64,000 bases of DNA, from contig NC_090114.1 of NCBI RefSeq assembly GCF_023973825.1, positions 434,001 through 498,000 of the forward strand, written 5' to 3'. Source of the DNA: Plasmodium brasilianum. Lineage: Eukaryota > Apicomplexa > Aconoidasida > Haemosporida > Plasmodiidae. Made by a program: the position numbers and the translations under genes. The first letter of the stretch is position 1, and every line of letters begins with the position of its first letter. Positions 10,204-22,100 of this stretch are shown here, in pieces. The notes beneath the pieces are model-generated. The model worked only from the letters and a program-made list of their open reading frames with translations. It had not been told where the DNA came from and searched no databases.

Positions 10204-13200
10204 TTAAGAATTGTATTTATTTTCCTTTACAACAGAAAGTATAACAGTTGTATCGTCAGGCTTACCCATATTAAAATATTTTTCGTATTTGTCAAAAATA
10301 AATTCGGATATAGGTGTTAAAATAATTTTATCATTTGATTTATTTGATTGTATATCATCATAATTAACCTGATCAAATAAATATGTTTCCTTTTCATTAA
10401 TATTTGAAACCAAATTTCCGCTAATACATTTATTATTTATTTGTATATTTTTTTTCACTAGTTCATGTGTTTTTGTTTTTTTTATGCTTTTTTTATTTTT
10501 ATTGCCGTTCATATTTTTCTGTTCCTCATTGTATTCCTTTCTTCTTTTTTTTAACAAAGTATTATTTACTGGTTGGCTAGCTAGAATTGTTGCCAGCTCT
10601 ATAATTTCATCACAAGCCTTTTTAGCATTTAAATAAATATTATTATTCTTATCAAATAAAATAAAATCAGATGGTTCATATAAAAATATAGAACAATCAA
10701 TTTTCTTCTCAATAATTACTTTTTTTTTTCTTCTGATATTTCTCATATCTTTTATGTCATAATTATTCCGTTCTGAATTTCCCATTATATTATATTTCAT
10801 ATCACACACATTTGAAAATTCTGTCAATGTTTTTTGTTCAGTCATCCATTTCTCTGTGTAATTAGTTTCTTTTCTCCTTAGATACTTTACATAATCATCT
10901 ACAATAATTTCAGTATTTTGTTTTCCCCCTTTCTGGAGTTGATTTGGGTGCATATTTTTTACCCATACTCCATCATAATCATTATTGGATTTATTGAATT
11001 TGTCAAAGTTGGAACCCTCTGTGAAAGCATTACTTACCATATAACTTGCTGAGCTACCATCATTTTCTAAATTTTCCTGAACATTCTCCTGTTTTCCACT
11101 TTTTATGTGTTCAGAATTTGCAGAATATTTCCTGTTATCATCATCATCATCATAATCAAACGTCTTATTCTTCATAAAACTGTTATATGAATTATTATTA
11201 CTTCTATAACTATTTTCGTTTGATACTATTTTATCATTTTCTTTCACTTTACCATTTTTCTTATCCTTCGAAAGGATATTTTCAGTTCTCTCCTTATCCA
11301 TAACACGTTCTTTTTTTTTTGCTATATATGTATTTTTATTCTTTGATTTAATGGAAAACATTCCCTTTATTTTAGATGGAAAATGCAGTTTGTTCATCGC
11401 AAAGCTTAAGCCGTTCTTGTACTTTTTATCAAGAGAATTATTTTGATCCTTTCCTTTATTTTTTACAACATCACTATTTTTTATAACATCACTATTTTTT
11501 TTAACATCACAGTTATTATTAGTACCAAATTTTTTGTCTTTGATTTTTTTGCCTAGATAGCTAATGGAATTCCCTTTTAGGGTAAATGACTTGAGGTTTT
11601 CTCCTTCTTCATCTGTTGTGTCATTTGCCGCTTTTGTAGTGCATTTTTCACTCTTTCTCTTCTTATCCTGATAATTCCCAAGTCTGCTATTCTTATTACT
11701 GTTACTACTATTTCTATGATCGCTTCTATGATTGTTTCTATGATCGTTTCTATGATCGTTTCTATGATTTTTTCTATGATCGCTTATATGATCATTTTTA
11801 TTATCATTTCTAACACCACTTCTGTTCTTATTTCTATTGTTCAAGTTTCCCGAGATATCATCACTAGATATGTAGCTCATAACTGATATTCCATTCTTTT
11901 TATTACTTCCCCCTTTTGTGTTAAGCTCTTCTCTTTCACTACGCTTTTCAGTTCCATCTGAGGAGTTCCTCAAACTACCTGAACATATGTATTTAGTCCT
12001 CTTCCCTTTCAATGAACTGTTCCATATCATATGCTCAATGTATTTTAATATTCGCTTGTATTCATCAACAAAATTCACAAAGTGCTTTAAATTTATAAAA
12101 TCGTTATCCTTTATGATATAAAAATTATTATATAGAATTTCCATTATGTCATCGTCATAAATATTATCAAAAAGACCATCACTTCCACTTACTATAATGT
12201 CATTTGTCCTAATGTCAATACTGGAATATTCACAATATCTTAAACATTTTGAAATAATATCATTATATTTGTTCATTTTAATATTATTTTTTAAAGTAAT
12301 GTTTGATTTATCCTTACCTATATTGGTACTCAAATTTGTAGGCATAAAAGTTATCTGATATGGGCAATTAAAATAATGCTGCTGAATTTTTGATTTGTAA
12401 ATTATATAAAAATGGCTTAGTTCCTCTTTATAGCATCTAAATCTATAATTATTAACGTTCATATAATTCTGACTTTTCCTATTCTTTTCTTTTTCCCTGT
12501 TAATTCTACTTTCAATTTCACTTCCCTTTTTTACATCCCCTTCTTTTTTATGTACTCCAACTGAAGACCCACCCCCCGTCCATTCACGTGATAATATCTC
12601 ATTTGTATTTTCCATCCTTACATAATTCTTCGAATCCACTAGGATATCTTTTCTTTCAATATTAAAAAAATTTAACAACTTCCTAAACCCGGTTTCATCT
12701 ATAGTACTTTTTAGATAAAGATTGTTTTTTTCATTTTCGTAAAAGTCATTTTCTGTTGCACAGGAAATATTTCGAGAAATGATTGTATCTGATCTAATAT
12801 TGGGGTATTGATATAAATCTCCATCTTTTATTGTGAATGACAGATTTCCAATTTTATAATTCTGACTAGATACATACTTTTCAAAATCATCACAGATCTC
12901 TTCCCCTAATACCTCTTCAACGTATAATACTATGTTTGCATTTTTTTTCCCAACATCATCTATATTATTTATACTACTATTAATATCATCTCGATATAAT
13001 TCCTTCCTTTTTAAATATAAGTCTTTTAATGCAAACTTATTATTTAGAAGCCTGTTATCATTCTCACCGTTTTTATATACTCCTTGACATTTAGACATAT
13101 TACTACTGAATTCGTCCTCCCATTTGTTAAAACTAACATTTAAATTATCGTCTAATTTTACATTTAAATTATCGTCTAATTTTACATTTAAATTATCGTT

Positions 13201-14445
13201 TAATTTTACACTTAAATTATCGTTTAATTTTACACTTAAATTATCATCTAATTTTACACTTAAATTATCGTTTAATTTTACACTTAAATTATCGTCTAAT
13301 TTTACACTTATATTATCGTCTAATTTTACACTTATATTATCGTCTAATTTTACACTTAAATCATCATTTAAATGACCATTTAATTTTGCACTGCTCTGAG
13401 CAATTTTCCCCCCTTCCCCCTTGACTTCGTCTTTTACTAGATCGTAACCCGTATCACAATCCACGATAGTGGTAATATTGCTCTCACGTTTCGTAAAATT
13501 TGACGCTTCATCAGATGCTTGAATTTTTATTTTCACTTTTTCGAAAATTTTGTCTCTTAAATAATTCTCCTTCAACCTAACAATTAACATTTGACAATCT
13601 CCTATAGTACATATATGTAACTTTTCTTTTTCTATGGAAGAAAATAAAAGGGTGGATGCACCTAAAAAATTAGAGGAGCATGCGCCTCTACATATAATTG
13701 GTTTTAATACTTCATCCATTTTATACTTCAAATTATAATGTTTAAATATAACCTGATTTTGTTCTTCAAATAATTCATTATTAACACATCTATATAAATA
13801 TAAATTTAGACATTTTTTTAAAAGTTCATTTGAAAAATTACTTACATTAATACCACTATTTTTTATTGAAGATACTCCATCTGCTACAGCTATAATATTG
13901 TCACTACATATTAATGCATCACCGTTTTTATAATTTACATTATTTTTTTTTTGCTGATGCGGAACGGAATTAAATTTGTGCAATAGGACATATTTTTGAT
14001 TCTTCATTGTGTCATATATTTTTTTCATCACATATATGTAGTCTTCCCAAAATATTTTTTCCATCTTTTCAAGCTGAATAAAAGAACTGAAAAAATTTAA
14101 AAATATCGTTTCGTAAAATTTCACTGGTAAGTCTACATATTCTATATTAAATATTCTATTAAAATCATTTTCACAATATGCATTCAAGTTCACCTGTTCT
14201 AATTTCCTTTCCTTCATTCCATTCATTACACTCATTTTTATTTCCTCTCTGCAATTCTTTTTAGCATAATCATCAAAACCGCATAAAAAATCGTTATCCA
14301 TACTATCATTATTTAAACAATTCACCTCACCTATATTATCACTTAAACCTACTATTAATTTACATGTTTGAAAAAGACTCTCCTCTTCATCTATTACATT
14401 TTCTGAGTTATTCACATTTAAGCATTTATTTAAAAGTTGTTGCAT
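10204..14445 (-). CDS. PP2C-family Ser/Thr protein phosphatase with large low-complexity insertions
   Basis: Metal-dependent (Mg/Mn) protein phosphatase fold, split by insertions over 1,413 residues, against about 300 for a minimal PP2C. Motifs in order: ALICSDNIIAVADGVSS (residues ~175-190, the ADGV motif with a metal-binding Asp), GASTLLFSS and CTIGDCQMLIV (~270-295), SGSDGLFDNIYDDDI (~750, second metal-binding Asp) and GKPDDTTVILSVV at the C-terminus (third Asp pair). The ADGV / SDGLFDN / KPDDTT set resembles the PPTC7-like branch more than classic PP2C. Between the core blocks lie an octapeptide array (13138-13372), an Arg/Asn/Asp/His repeat (about 11710-11830) and Lys/Asn/Ser-rich spacers. 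The ATG at 14445 is the first in frame; the gene is a single exon. No signal peptide or membrane segment stands out. Substrate unknown. Confidence 0.85.
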   Translation of the reverse strand: MQQLLNKCLNVNNSENVIDEEESLFQTCKLIVGLSDNIGEVNCLNNDSMDNDFLCGFDDYAKKNCREEIKMSVMNGMKERKLEQVNLNAYCENDFNRIFNIEYVDLPVKFYETIFLNFFSSFIQLEKMEKIFWEDYIYVMKKIYDTMKNQKYVLLHKFNSVPHQQKKNNVNYKNGDALICSDNIIAVADGVSSIKNSGINVSNFSNELLKKCLNLYLYRCVNNELFEEQNQVIFKHYNLKYKMDEVLKPIICRGACSSNFLGASTLLFSSIEKEKLHICTIGDCQMLIVRLKENYLRDKIFEKVKIKIQASDEASNFTKRESNITTIVDCDTGYDLVKDEVKGEGGKIAQSSAKLNGHLNDDLSVKLDDNISVKLDDNISVKLDDNLSVKLNDNLSVKLDDNLSVKLNDNLSVKLNDNLNVKLDDNLNVKLDDNLNVSFNKWEDEFSSNMSKCQGVYKNGENDNRLLNNKFALKDLYLKRKELYRDDINSSINNIDDVGKKNANIVLYVEEVLGEEICDDFEKYVSSQNYKIGNLSFTIKDGDLYQYPNIRSDTIISRNISCATENDFYENEKNNLYLKSTIDETGFRKLLNFFNIERKDILVDSKNYVRMENTNEILSREWTGGGSSVGVHKKEGDVKKGSEIESRINREKEKNRKSQNYMNVNNYRFRCYKEELSHFYIIYKSKIQQHYFNCPYQITFMPTNLSTNIGKDKSNITLKNNIKMNKYNDIISKCLRYCEYSSIDIRTNDIIVSGSDGLFDNIYDDDIMEILYNNFYIIKDNDFINLKHFVNFVDEYKRILKYIEHMIWNSSLKGKRTKYICSGSLRNSSDGTEKRSEREELNTKGGSNKKNGISVMSYISSDDISGNLNNRNKNRSGVRNDNKNDHISDHRKNHRNDHRNDHRNNHRSDHRNSSNSNKNSRLGNYQDKKRKSEKCTTKAANDTTDEEGENLKSFTLKGNSISYLGKKIKDKKFGTNNNCDVKKNSDVIKNSDVVKNKGKDQNNSLDKKYKNGLSFAMNKLHFPSKIKGMFSIKSKNKNTYIAKKKERVMDKERTENILSKDKKNGKVKENDKIVSNENSYRSNNNSYNSFMKNKTFDYDDDDDNRKYSANSEHIKSGKQENVQENLENDGSSASYMVSNAFTEGSNFDKFNKSNNDYDGVWVKNMHPNQLQKGGKQNTEIIVDDYVKYLRRKETNYTEKWMTEQKTLTEFSNVCDMKYNIMGNSERNNYDIKDMRNIRRKKKVIIEKKIDCSIFLYEPSDFILFDKNNNIYLNAKKACDEIIELATILASQPVNNTLLKKRRKEYNEEQKNMNGNKNKKSIKKTKTHELVKKNIQINNKCISGNLVSNINEKETYLFDQVNYDDIQSNKSNDKIILTPISEFIFDKYEKYFNMGKPDDTTVILSVVKENKYNS
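13138..13372 (-). repeat. 24-bp tandem repeat encoding an octapeptide in the PP2C gene
   Basis: About nine to ten head-to-tail copies of a 24-bp unit encode LSVKLDDN with small changes (Ile/Leu, Ser/Asn, Asp/Asn). The unit length is a multiple of three, so copy number can change without breaking the frame. The antisense ORF across it is an artefact of the repeat. Confidence 0.95.
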
Positions 14446-16728
14446 TTTTGTATTTTCATCCTATCGTATGTATATATAAGCAAAAGAAACTTTTTAATTA
14501 AATATTAAAAATTAAAAACCTCATACACAAAAAATATAATAAAATAAATAAGCCTCTATAGAACCTTTTTATGCCATGTGCAAAATAGGTTAACATGACA
14601 ACATTACGCAGAAACGGCAATCTACCTAAAGAGGCTCTGAAGAAGGAATTGATTCTGAAGTTTGCTTAGGTTTCCCTTTGTGCTGTAACGCTTCTGAAGA
14701 GTTTTCCGACGGGTAAAAACAAACTGTTCAACTAGTACGTATATGTGCGCTTAAATATGTACACACATACAAATAATATAAATATTTATACATAATACAT
14801 ATACACATATACGTATTGTACTATATTGCTACTATAAGAGTAAAATTTCACTGATTTTTCTGTAAACTTTGGAAAAAATATCTACTAACGTCCTTTACCA
14901 AACACTAATTTTTTTTTTTTTTGAAAAATGTGCAGTATTGTAATATTAACAAGTTTAAATTTTCCGCAAGGATGTGTATAACACTTTAATTGGTACTTTT
15001 ATACATTTCGTTTTTTTTTTTTTTTTCATTCTTTTTGTTTTAACTATTTATTTTAACAAATTAAATTATATTATTCTTATTTTCCAAAAAAAAAAATTAG
15101 AAAGAAAGAAAGAAAGAAATAAAGCAATTATGAAATGAAGAAACGAAGAAACGAAAAAATGAAGAAAAATTGACAGGAAAACGATAATGCAATTTTCTTA
15201 GCACTAACGACGCATTAAAATTAATGGAAAAAACAGATAGAATCATGACGAATGGTAAAGGAGGAAATTAATGCAGGAGTGAAGGATATATATTTTTTTT
15301 TTTTTTTTTTTTATCTTCCTTTCAAAATTTTCATCTTCGTAATTAATATTTTTAAATTTCCTTATTTTTAAAAAATATAGGCAATAAAATCGTATGTGTT
15401 AAAAAAAAAAAAAAAGGCGTACAAGTTTATTGACAATTTGGAAATCTTACTGTTCGATTTTTTCAGCCATTTTGTCCTTTTTTGCGTTAATAACTAATTC
15501 AAGCTCTTCTTTCATTAAAAAAAAAAAAAAAAAAAAAAAATATAAAAATGTATAAAATTATTTATCAACTTGAGAAAAGGTATATTACTACTTTGGTATA
15601 TGTGTATATAACTTCCCCAAATTATGTCAGTTAAAATATGATTTTTTTTCTTTTTTCAAAACTAAATGTAAATGTTCACACGAAAGAAAAAAAATGAACA
15701 ACATTATTAGTCATCGAAGTCAAGTAAAAGCACTAAAGGGGAATATAATCGTATGTATAATATGCGCCGTGCGCATTCGGCGAAGTAGTATAATTAAAAT
15801 GAGTTGCTCCACGAAAAATAAAGAGCATTTTTTCCCTTTATTTTGTAGTATACTATAAAATTCCATATAATTATAACTCTTCATTCAAAAAATATAAAAA
15901 AAGTTGAAAAGGGTTAAAAAAAAAAAAAAAAAAATACACTTAAGAGGGGCATGTTAATATTTACAACTATCTGCTGTTATGCATATATTTGAACATATGC
16001 CTATACATACACACCGCAAACGATGAATAGATGGAACCGTTTCCATTACATAGTCATCTTTATGGCACCATGCAGGTAAATTTTCATACGCACACATTTA
16101 CTCTTAAGAACATATAACGTTAAATGTTCATTATATAAATAATCTTTTCGGAATTTTTCATCTTTTTTTTTTTTTTTTTTTTTTTTTACCTGTAATTTTT
16201 TTTAATGCCTTTTATCATTTCCATCTTTAAATTAAAAGGATGTCTTTTGCATTCCATATGAAAAAAAAAAAAAAACTGTTTTTTTTTATTTTAAAATAAA
16301 AATTATATAATATATAGACGTACAGTACAGGACTCTATAATTTAGCCATTCGTCGTATATGCATACACATATTAATTAATGTGTTATTGCAAAGGTGTAA
16401 ATGTAATATATTTTATAACGCTTAAGTAACCAAAAAAAAAGAAAAAAAAAAAAAAAAAAAAGGGATAAAATAAAACAAGGCAAAAATCAAAAAAGAAAAT
16501 AAAGAAAACTAAAAAAAGTAACATCCAAAAGCTCATGTGAGAGAAGGTAATTTCCGCTTTTAAATAAATCCCATGTGAAAAACTGAACAGTGGTGCATAA
16601 TTATAAGTAAATACAAATGTTATCTACAAACGTGTATATACCCTACCTACAACCGAATATAAACGCTACTTACAATCACGAGCGCATGGACATATACACC
16701 ATTTTCCCCCCAAAAAAGGTCCCTCCTT
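14446..16728. other. 2.3-kb spacer with a GC-elevated island and unresolved exon-like fragments
   Basis: Most of it is AT-rich with poly(A)/poly(T) runs (15290-15312, 15514-15540, 16163-16188, 16443-16460). Three segments stand out. At 14596-14720 base composition is clearly richer in G and C; on the plus strand it contains ATG plus 23 codons (MTTLRRNGNLPKEALKK...) then TAG. At 15202-15274 an open plus-strand piece (TNDALKLMEKTDRIMTN, then GKGGN and TAA) follows a TTTTCTTAG acceptor. At 15443-15513 a minus-strand piece (MKEELELVINAKKDK, then MAEKIEQ) ends in CAGTAAGAT, which is either a stop or a donor. At 16023-16075 a short ATG-led piece ends in GCAG|GTAAAT. I cannot join these into one gene with confidence. 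Confidence 0.45.
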
Positions 16729-17727
16729 TTAGAGATACTTCTGATAGGCATCTACAAATAAGTCAATTTCACCTTGTGACAAAACCTTATCGACATCAGT
16801 TGAAAAAACACTTGTTCTAGTATCTTTTATCATTTTATTTCCATACAAAATATAATTTCTAATTTGTTCACCAAAATGTGTTAAACTTTTGTTAGCTAAT
16901 TCATAATGTTTACTTTTTAATGCTTCTAGTTGTAAATATAATAATTTTTCATATATTGTTTTTAAAGCAATTCGTTTATTTAAAATTTGAGATCTTTCAC
17001 TTGATACTTTTACAGAAATATTTGTTGGTTTATGTAAAATTCGAACTGCAGTTTCGACCTTATTAACATTTTGACCCCCCTTTCCACCCGACCTCATAGT
17101 TTGAATAACCAGATCACTCTTATTTATAGAAATATCATTCATATTAATATTTTGGTTGTTATTCCCTTTTTTCAAGGTATTAGAATTATTTTCAGTAATA
17201 TTTAAAAAATTCATAACATTTGCATCATTAAAACTTAAAGTTGGTATTACATCTACTTTTACAAAGGATGTCATTTTCTTATTCTGAGCATTAAATGGAG
17301 AGTTCCTTACTAATCTATGTATTCCTTTTTCTGATACGAAATTATAAAAACTGTATTCTCCATCTATTTTTATTTCTACTTTTTTAATACCTACTTCATT
17401 TTTACTTAAATCAACGATTTCATATTTTACATTTTTTTTGTTCTTAATTTTTGATAAATATTTTATATACATATTATATAACATACTGCAGAAATCACAG
17501 GCCTCTGTTCCACCTGTCCCTGATGATAAAATCAGCGAACACGAATTTTTAAAATACTTGGAATAGTTTTCAACATCCTTTTTTATATATGAACTTAAAC
17601 ATTTCTTATTTATTTTTTTTGTACTCTTGCATAAAAAAAAGTAATTTCTTAACATGTTTATATTCTTACAATTAATAGATATAGTTAAAAAAAAAATATA
17701 TATTATCAAATTTTTAATAAAATTCAT
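16729..17727 (-). CDS. Class I peptide chain release factor, RF2 type, probably apicoplast-targeted
   Basis: It releases finished polypeptides when an organellar ribosome meets a stop codon. The GGQ catalytic motif is intact ([13 protein letters not shown], about residue 217), followed by the conserved block [14 protein letters not shown]. The RF2 subtype is shown by [12 protein letters not shown] (RF2s have GGTEAxDWA; RF1s have GGDEA) and by the SPF recognition tripeptide (VRNSPFNAQ), which reads UGA and UAA. The ATG at 17727 starts [17 protein letters not shown], a signal-peptide-like stretch before a Lys/Asn-rich region, the usual pattern for apicoplast import. The frame extends upstream only to a TTG. 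At 332 residues, with GGTEA near residue 70, most of the usual N-terminal helical domain is missing or strongly shortened; an upstream exon is possible but not seen. Confidence 0.85.
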   Translation of the reverse strand: MNFIKNLIIYIFFLTISINCKNINMLRNYFFLCKSTKKINKKCLSSYIKKDVENYSKYFKNSCSLILSSGTGGTEACDFCSMLYNMYIKYLSKIKNKKNVKYEIVDLSKNEVGIKKVEIKIDGEYSFYNFVSEKGIHRLVRNSPFNAQNKKMTSFVKVDVIPTLSFNDANVMNFLNITENNSNTLKKGNNNQNINMNDISINKSDLVIQTMRSGGKGGQNVNKVETAVRILHKPTNISVKVSSERSQILNKRIALKTIYEKLLYLQLEALKSKHYELANKSLTHFGEQIRNYILYGNKMIKDTRTSVFSTDVDKVLSQGEIDLFVDAYQKYL

Positions 17728-19152
17728 AATATTACCATTTTTAAAATTTGTGTTCAATTTTTAAGACACACCTTGTTTAATTGATGTATAAATGGGCGCA
17801 TACGTATGTACTCGCACACATACGTACATAAGTTGTTACTTATATGAATGCATACATAACTACAAACATACGTACATTATAATACATATGCTATTTCTAC
17901 TGAAAAAGGGCATATCTAATTTTAATTTGCCCAAGTTTACCTTCCAAAAGTGGACTGGTACAAATGCAAATTTTCGTTAAAAAGGTTCTTATAGCCTTTT
18001 CATGCTTCTTTAAATAAATTACAATTAATATGTACACTCATCCTTTACCTTATACTTAGTCTGCCCACGATTCTTTAAACGTTCTTTTTTTACCCCTTTA
18101 CATTAGAAGAGGGATTAGCTTCACCGAAGATTGACTTACACTATTCTTTTCCATAAAATTTTCCGTTTAGTTTGTTTTTTCAAAAATAATTAATTACACC
18201 ATAATATACGATAATATGTAAGATATATATGTTGTATACAATGTAATATGTTTTTTTCAGCAGCTAAATAGATTTCTGTCAAATATAGATAGTAAAATTT
18301 TATACATACACTTTATTAGCATGTCAAACGTGAGTTCCTTGGCAATAATTAAGAAAAAAAATAATATAATACAGTATAGCACATCATTATGCAATACAGC
18401 ACATTATAATACAATATAGTATTATACAATATAGTATTATACAATATAGTATTATACAATATAGTATTATACAATATAATATAATACAAAATAATAAAAT
18501 ACAGTGTTATACAACGCAAAAATATAACACAATGTAAACCTTCGCGCTTTCGCTTTTATTTTCAACTTGCTATATATATATGTATTTTTTTTTTTTAACG
18601 AACACTATATAGTAATTAGTACGTGCCTCAAAATGTTCCATTCGAACTTATAGCCATTTTTTCTTTTTATTTCTCTGCGATATTTAGAATTTAAAATTTC
18701 TTACAAAAGTTGAAGGCAGTTTCAAAAGAATTCAAAAGCATAAGCAGAAAAAACATAAGTGTAAAAAACATAGTGCGTTAAATAAAATAAAAAACACAGT
18801 GTACTAAAAAGGAACAAAAATTTTATATGGCATCCGATATAAACGTGAAATACAGTTTCCATTTTTTTCAAAAAAAAAAAAAAAGGTATGCTTTAAAAAT
18901 AAATACAGGAAAATCGTTTCGAATATCCATAAGAAAGCAAAAATGAAGGGCTATGCAAAAATATAATTCCTTATATCTTGCAGAAAAAAAAAAAAAAAAA
19001 AAAAAGTAATTTTAACGGCTATTTTTATAAACAGAATTAAAAGATGTCTACGTAAAAAATAAATCATTTAAAAGTGTTTTATTTCGCCAAAAAAATTTTT
19101 CAAAAAAACGCGCCATTTTAAAGCACGTATATAATGGTCCAACGTTGTTCGG
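17728..19152. other. Spacer upstream of the release factor, with a 15-bp tandem repeat
   Basis: The segment 17930-18160 is less AT-rich than its flanks. On the minus strand it holds splice-like pieces: ATG GAA AAG AAT AGT followed by GTAAGT near 18154, KKERLKNRGQTKYK, and KHEKAIRTFLTK ending GGAAG|GTAAAC at 17941. On the plus strand NLPKFTFQKWTGTNANF is also open there. They could be 5' UTR exons or a micro-gene; I cannot assemble them. At 18411-18480 a 15-bp unit (ACAATATAGTATTAT) repeats about five times. The remainder is AT-rich with poly(A) runs. Confidence 0.5.
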
Positions 19153-22100
19153 CTAGATTATTCCAAGGATGGATCCATCAAAATTTTTCTTATACACATA
19201 TACATGGTACAAAGAACATATATCATAATATATTTTCGAATCCCTATCATATCCATGAATTTTGTTGATTCTTAATTTAATATCTTCAAAGATATGTTTA
19301 TCAATTGTTTTATTAATTAAATTAAAATATTTTATATTTTGATATTTTTCATAAGTTTCTAAATTATTTGTTATATAATGAAGAAACATAATGGCTGTAT
19401 TATTAAATAATTCAACCATGTTTAATTCTTGTAATTTCTTCTTTAAATATTTTTGAGGTATAACAAATTCGTTAGCATCTATAGTATCATATAGATAAAA
19501 GTAATATTTAATACCCATAGTATTATCCAGAGAATCTTTTATTAAATTGTAAAAGTAATCATATTTCATTCTTGAATTTGAACTGTTGGAATTAATAAAT
19601 TCTATAAATTCTTCAAGACATAATTTATTTTTGAAAATTTTGAGCAAATTTTCTTGGTCAAATTTTATGGTAAACAAGTCATTTTCTAAGGTGAGCGAAA
19701 TAGTGTCTGCGTCGAAGGGCAAATAAAGAAGTGTGTGTGTTAATTCATACATGTATATATGTGAGTACGTACCTGTGCGTACATGGTAGTATGCAGGAAT
19801 ATGCATGTATGTATATATATATATGCAAGGCCGTACGGCTAACGAGTGCAAGCTTCAAATTAACACAATTATATTCACAAGAAAAAAAAAAAAAAAAAAA
19901 AAAGGTATGTATATCTTTTTATTTCACACTAACCATTAACTATTTCAATGTTAGGTCGTTTCATTAAAAAATCGGCCAGAGTTATAGTCGAAATGGTCGT
20001 AGCTAATAAAATTCCCTCACTTTCTAAAAAATTTTCAATAATTTTAAAAAATTTTTTAGATGATTTTTCATTATATATTACATAATGTAATGCTAAATTG
20101 ATAGAAATTATATCAAAGGTGATGTTTTTATTTTTCCATTTTCTATAAAATTTATTATTTAAAATATCCCCTTGCAAGAAAAGAAAATTATCATTATTAC
20201 ATAATCCCTTCATATCATTTCCATTTAGTCGCTCTTTAGCTAGTTCTATCTCTTTTTTTGAAATGTCTAAACCTACATATACCTTATTTCTTACTGTATT
20301 ATATTTAAGCATATCTTGCCCATGTCCACAAGCAAGATCTAATATTTTCGAATCATATGATACAAAAAATAAAATCATTATTCTCTTTACTTCATTATTA
20401 AATATACGAATATATTTGATATTTGACTTTTTTAATAGAATAACTTTTTTCTTGTCATAATGTTTTCTAATTTCTTCATTTACATCTCCAATCATTTTGG
20501 GGTAAAAATATTCAAACTTCGTGCAGCTATTTTTTAATTTATTTATAAAATTAATTAAACATTCGAAATTTTTGTAAAAGTTGTATATTATGTAGTCCAG
20601 CTTATTCGTCCTTTTCCTTCTATCAATTTCGCTATCTTTCTTTCCGCCCTTGTCACAATCTTTGCGTAACTGAGCATATCCCGCATTATCCGCTTTACAC
20701 ACATTATCCGCTTTACACACATTATCCGCTTTACACGCATTATCCCCATCCCCTATGTCATACTTTTTCTGAAATTCCCTTACAAGCTTATCAATGTCGA
20801 TGTGCATATCTACGTTAACTTTCCAGTCCTTTTCAAGCTCAAACAATTTCCCCACATTTATCTTCTTACCTTCTGCACATTTGTAATTCGAGTTGTCTTC
20901 CTTTTTAATTTCATACATTTTAATTATATCATAATTATTAACAAAGTCAGAATAATTAATATTATAATCAATTTTCAAATTCTTCAATTTTTTATTTTTT
21001 GCTATGTGTAAAAACAAACTGCATCCTTTGTATTTCTCATCGCAACAAAAATTGTATATAGATATGTCCCTTACATATCTTTTTTTTATCTTAATATTTT
21101 CTTCATTAAGAATATTCAAATATGCATGGTCTTCTGCATCGTTATGTAAATTACAAACTTTATTTTTGTGTAAGTACATGTCATACGTACACGAATTTGC
21201 TCGACTGGCATATGTCGCCCTGGTCTTATCATTGTTTGATATGGGCTCCAGTGAAACTAAATTTAAACATTGATTATAAAAACTGTTGGGGTAATAGATA
21301 CATACTGTATCATTTTCAACTTCCTTAAAAACATTTATTATTGTGTTGTCATTATGTTTTGAATATATTATTTTCCTTTTATATAAAACCTGATTTTTAA
21401 CATTCGATGTGTCATCTGAATCATCAGAACTTTTCTCATTTGAAGAAATGTTTGATTCATTTTCACTGTTTTCTTCTAAAAGTTTTTTTAATTTTTCAAT
21501 ATACAACTTGTCCTTATCAACATTTTTTTTTTTTTTTTTTTTTTCTTTTTCGTTTTTGTTAAATTTTTCTCCTCTTTTTTTTTTTCCTCATTATATAAAT
21601 TTAGAAGGACATCACTTTCGTTACATTCTCTTGATGCCACACTCTCGTGTTCTTCATCCTCTTCCATAAAGTTATACTTACATTCTTTGTCCTTTTCATA
21701 ATTCGAGGCTTCATATGGCTCTTCATGAGCCCCTTTATTCGTCCCTTCATTCACCTCTTCATCCGTCGCTCCCTTATTTACACCCTTGTTTTGCTTCTCC
21801 CATGCTGCGTCTCCTTTCCGCTTCTTCTTCTTTGTATCGTAGTAATACCACTCCTCTATTTCGAATTTCTTCTCAAGTATTTTAAACTTATACTTGCTCT
21901 TATGAATCTTAAAAAGATCAACATAAATATAATTGAGCACCTCGTTATCTATATTAAACTTATACTTATAATTGTTGTTACTTATCTTTTGTAATATTAT
22001 TTGATTAATGATGGGTAAATTTATTAGTTCGTCATTAAAAGTCCCTCGGAGTTCCACTACACTACTATGTATATTAATAAATTTTCTATTATTCTTTAAA

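Noticed and set aside
13124..13375. 83-codon plus-strand ORF opposite the PP2C octapeptide array
   Set aside because: It is the antisense of a 24-bp repeat inside a gene with conserved PP2C motifs.
19929..21506. A separate methyltransferase gene starting at 21506
   Set aside because: The supposed start codon is TTG, no ATG lies near the beginning of this frame, and adding one base in the poly(A) tract joins it to the upstream ORF with exact codon arithmetic.
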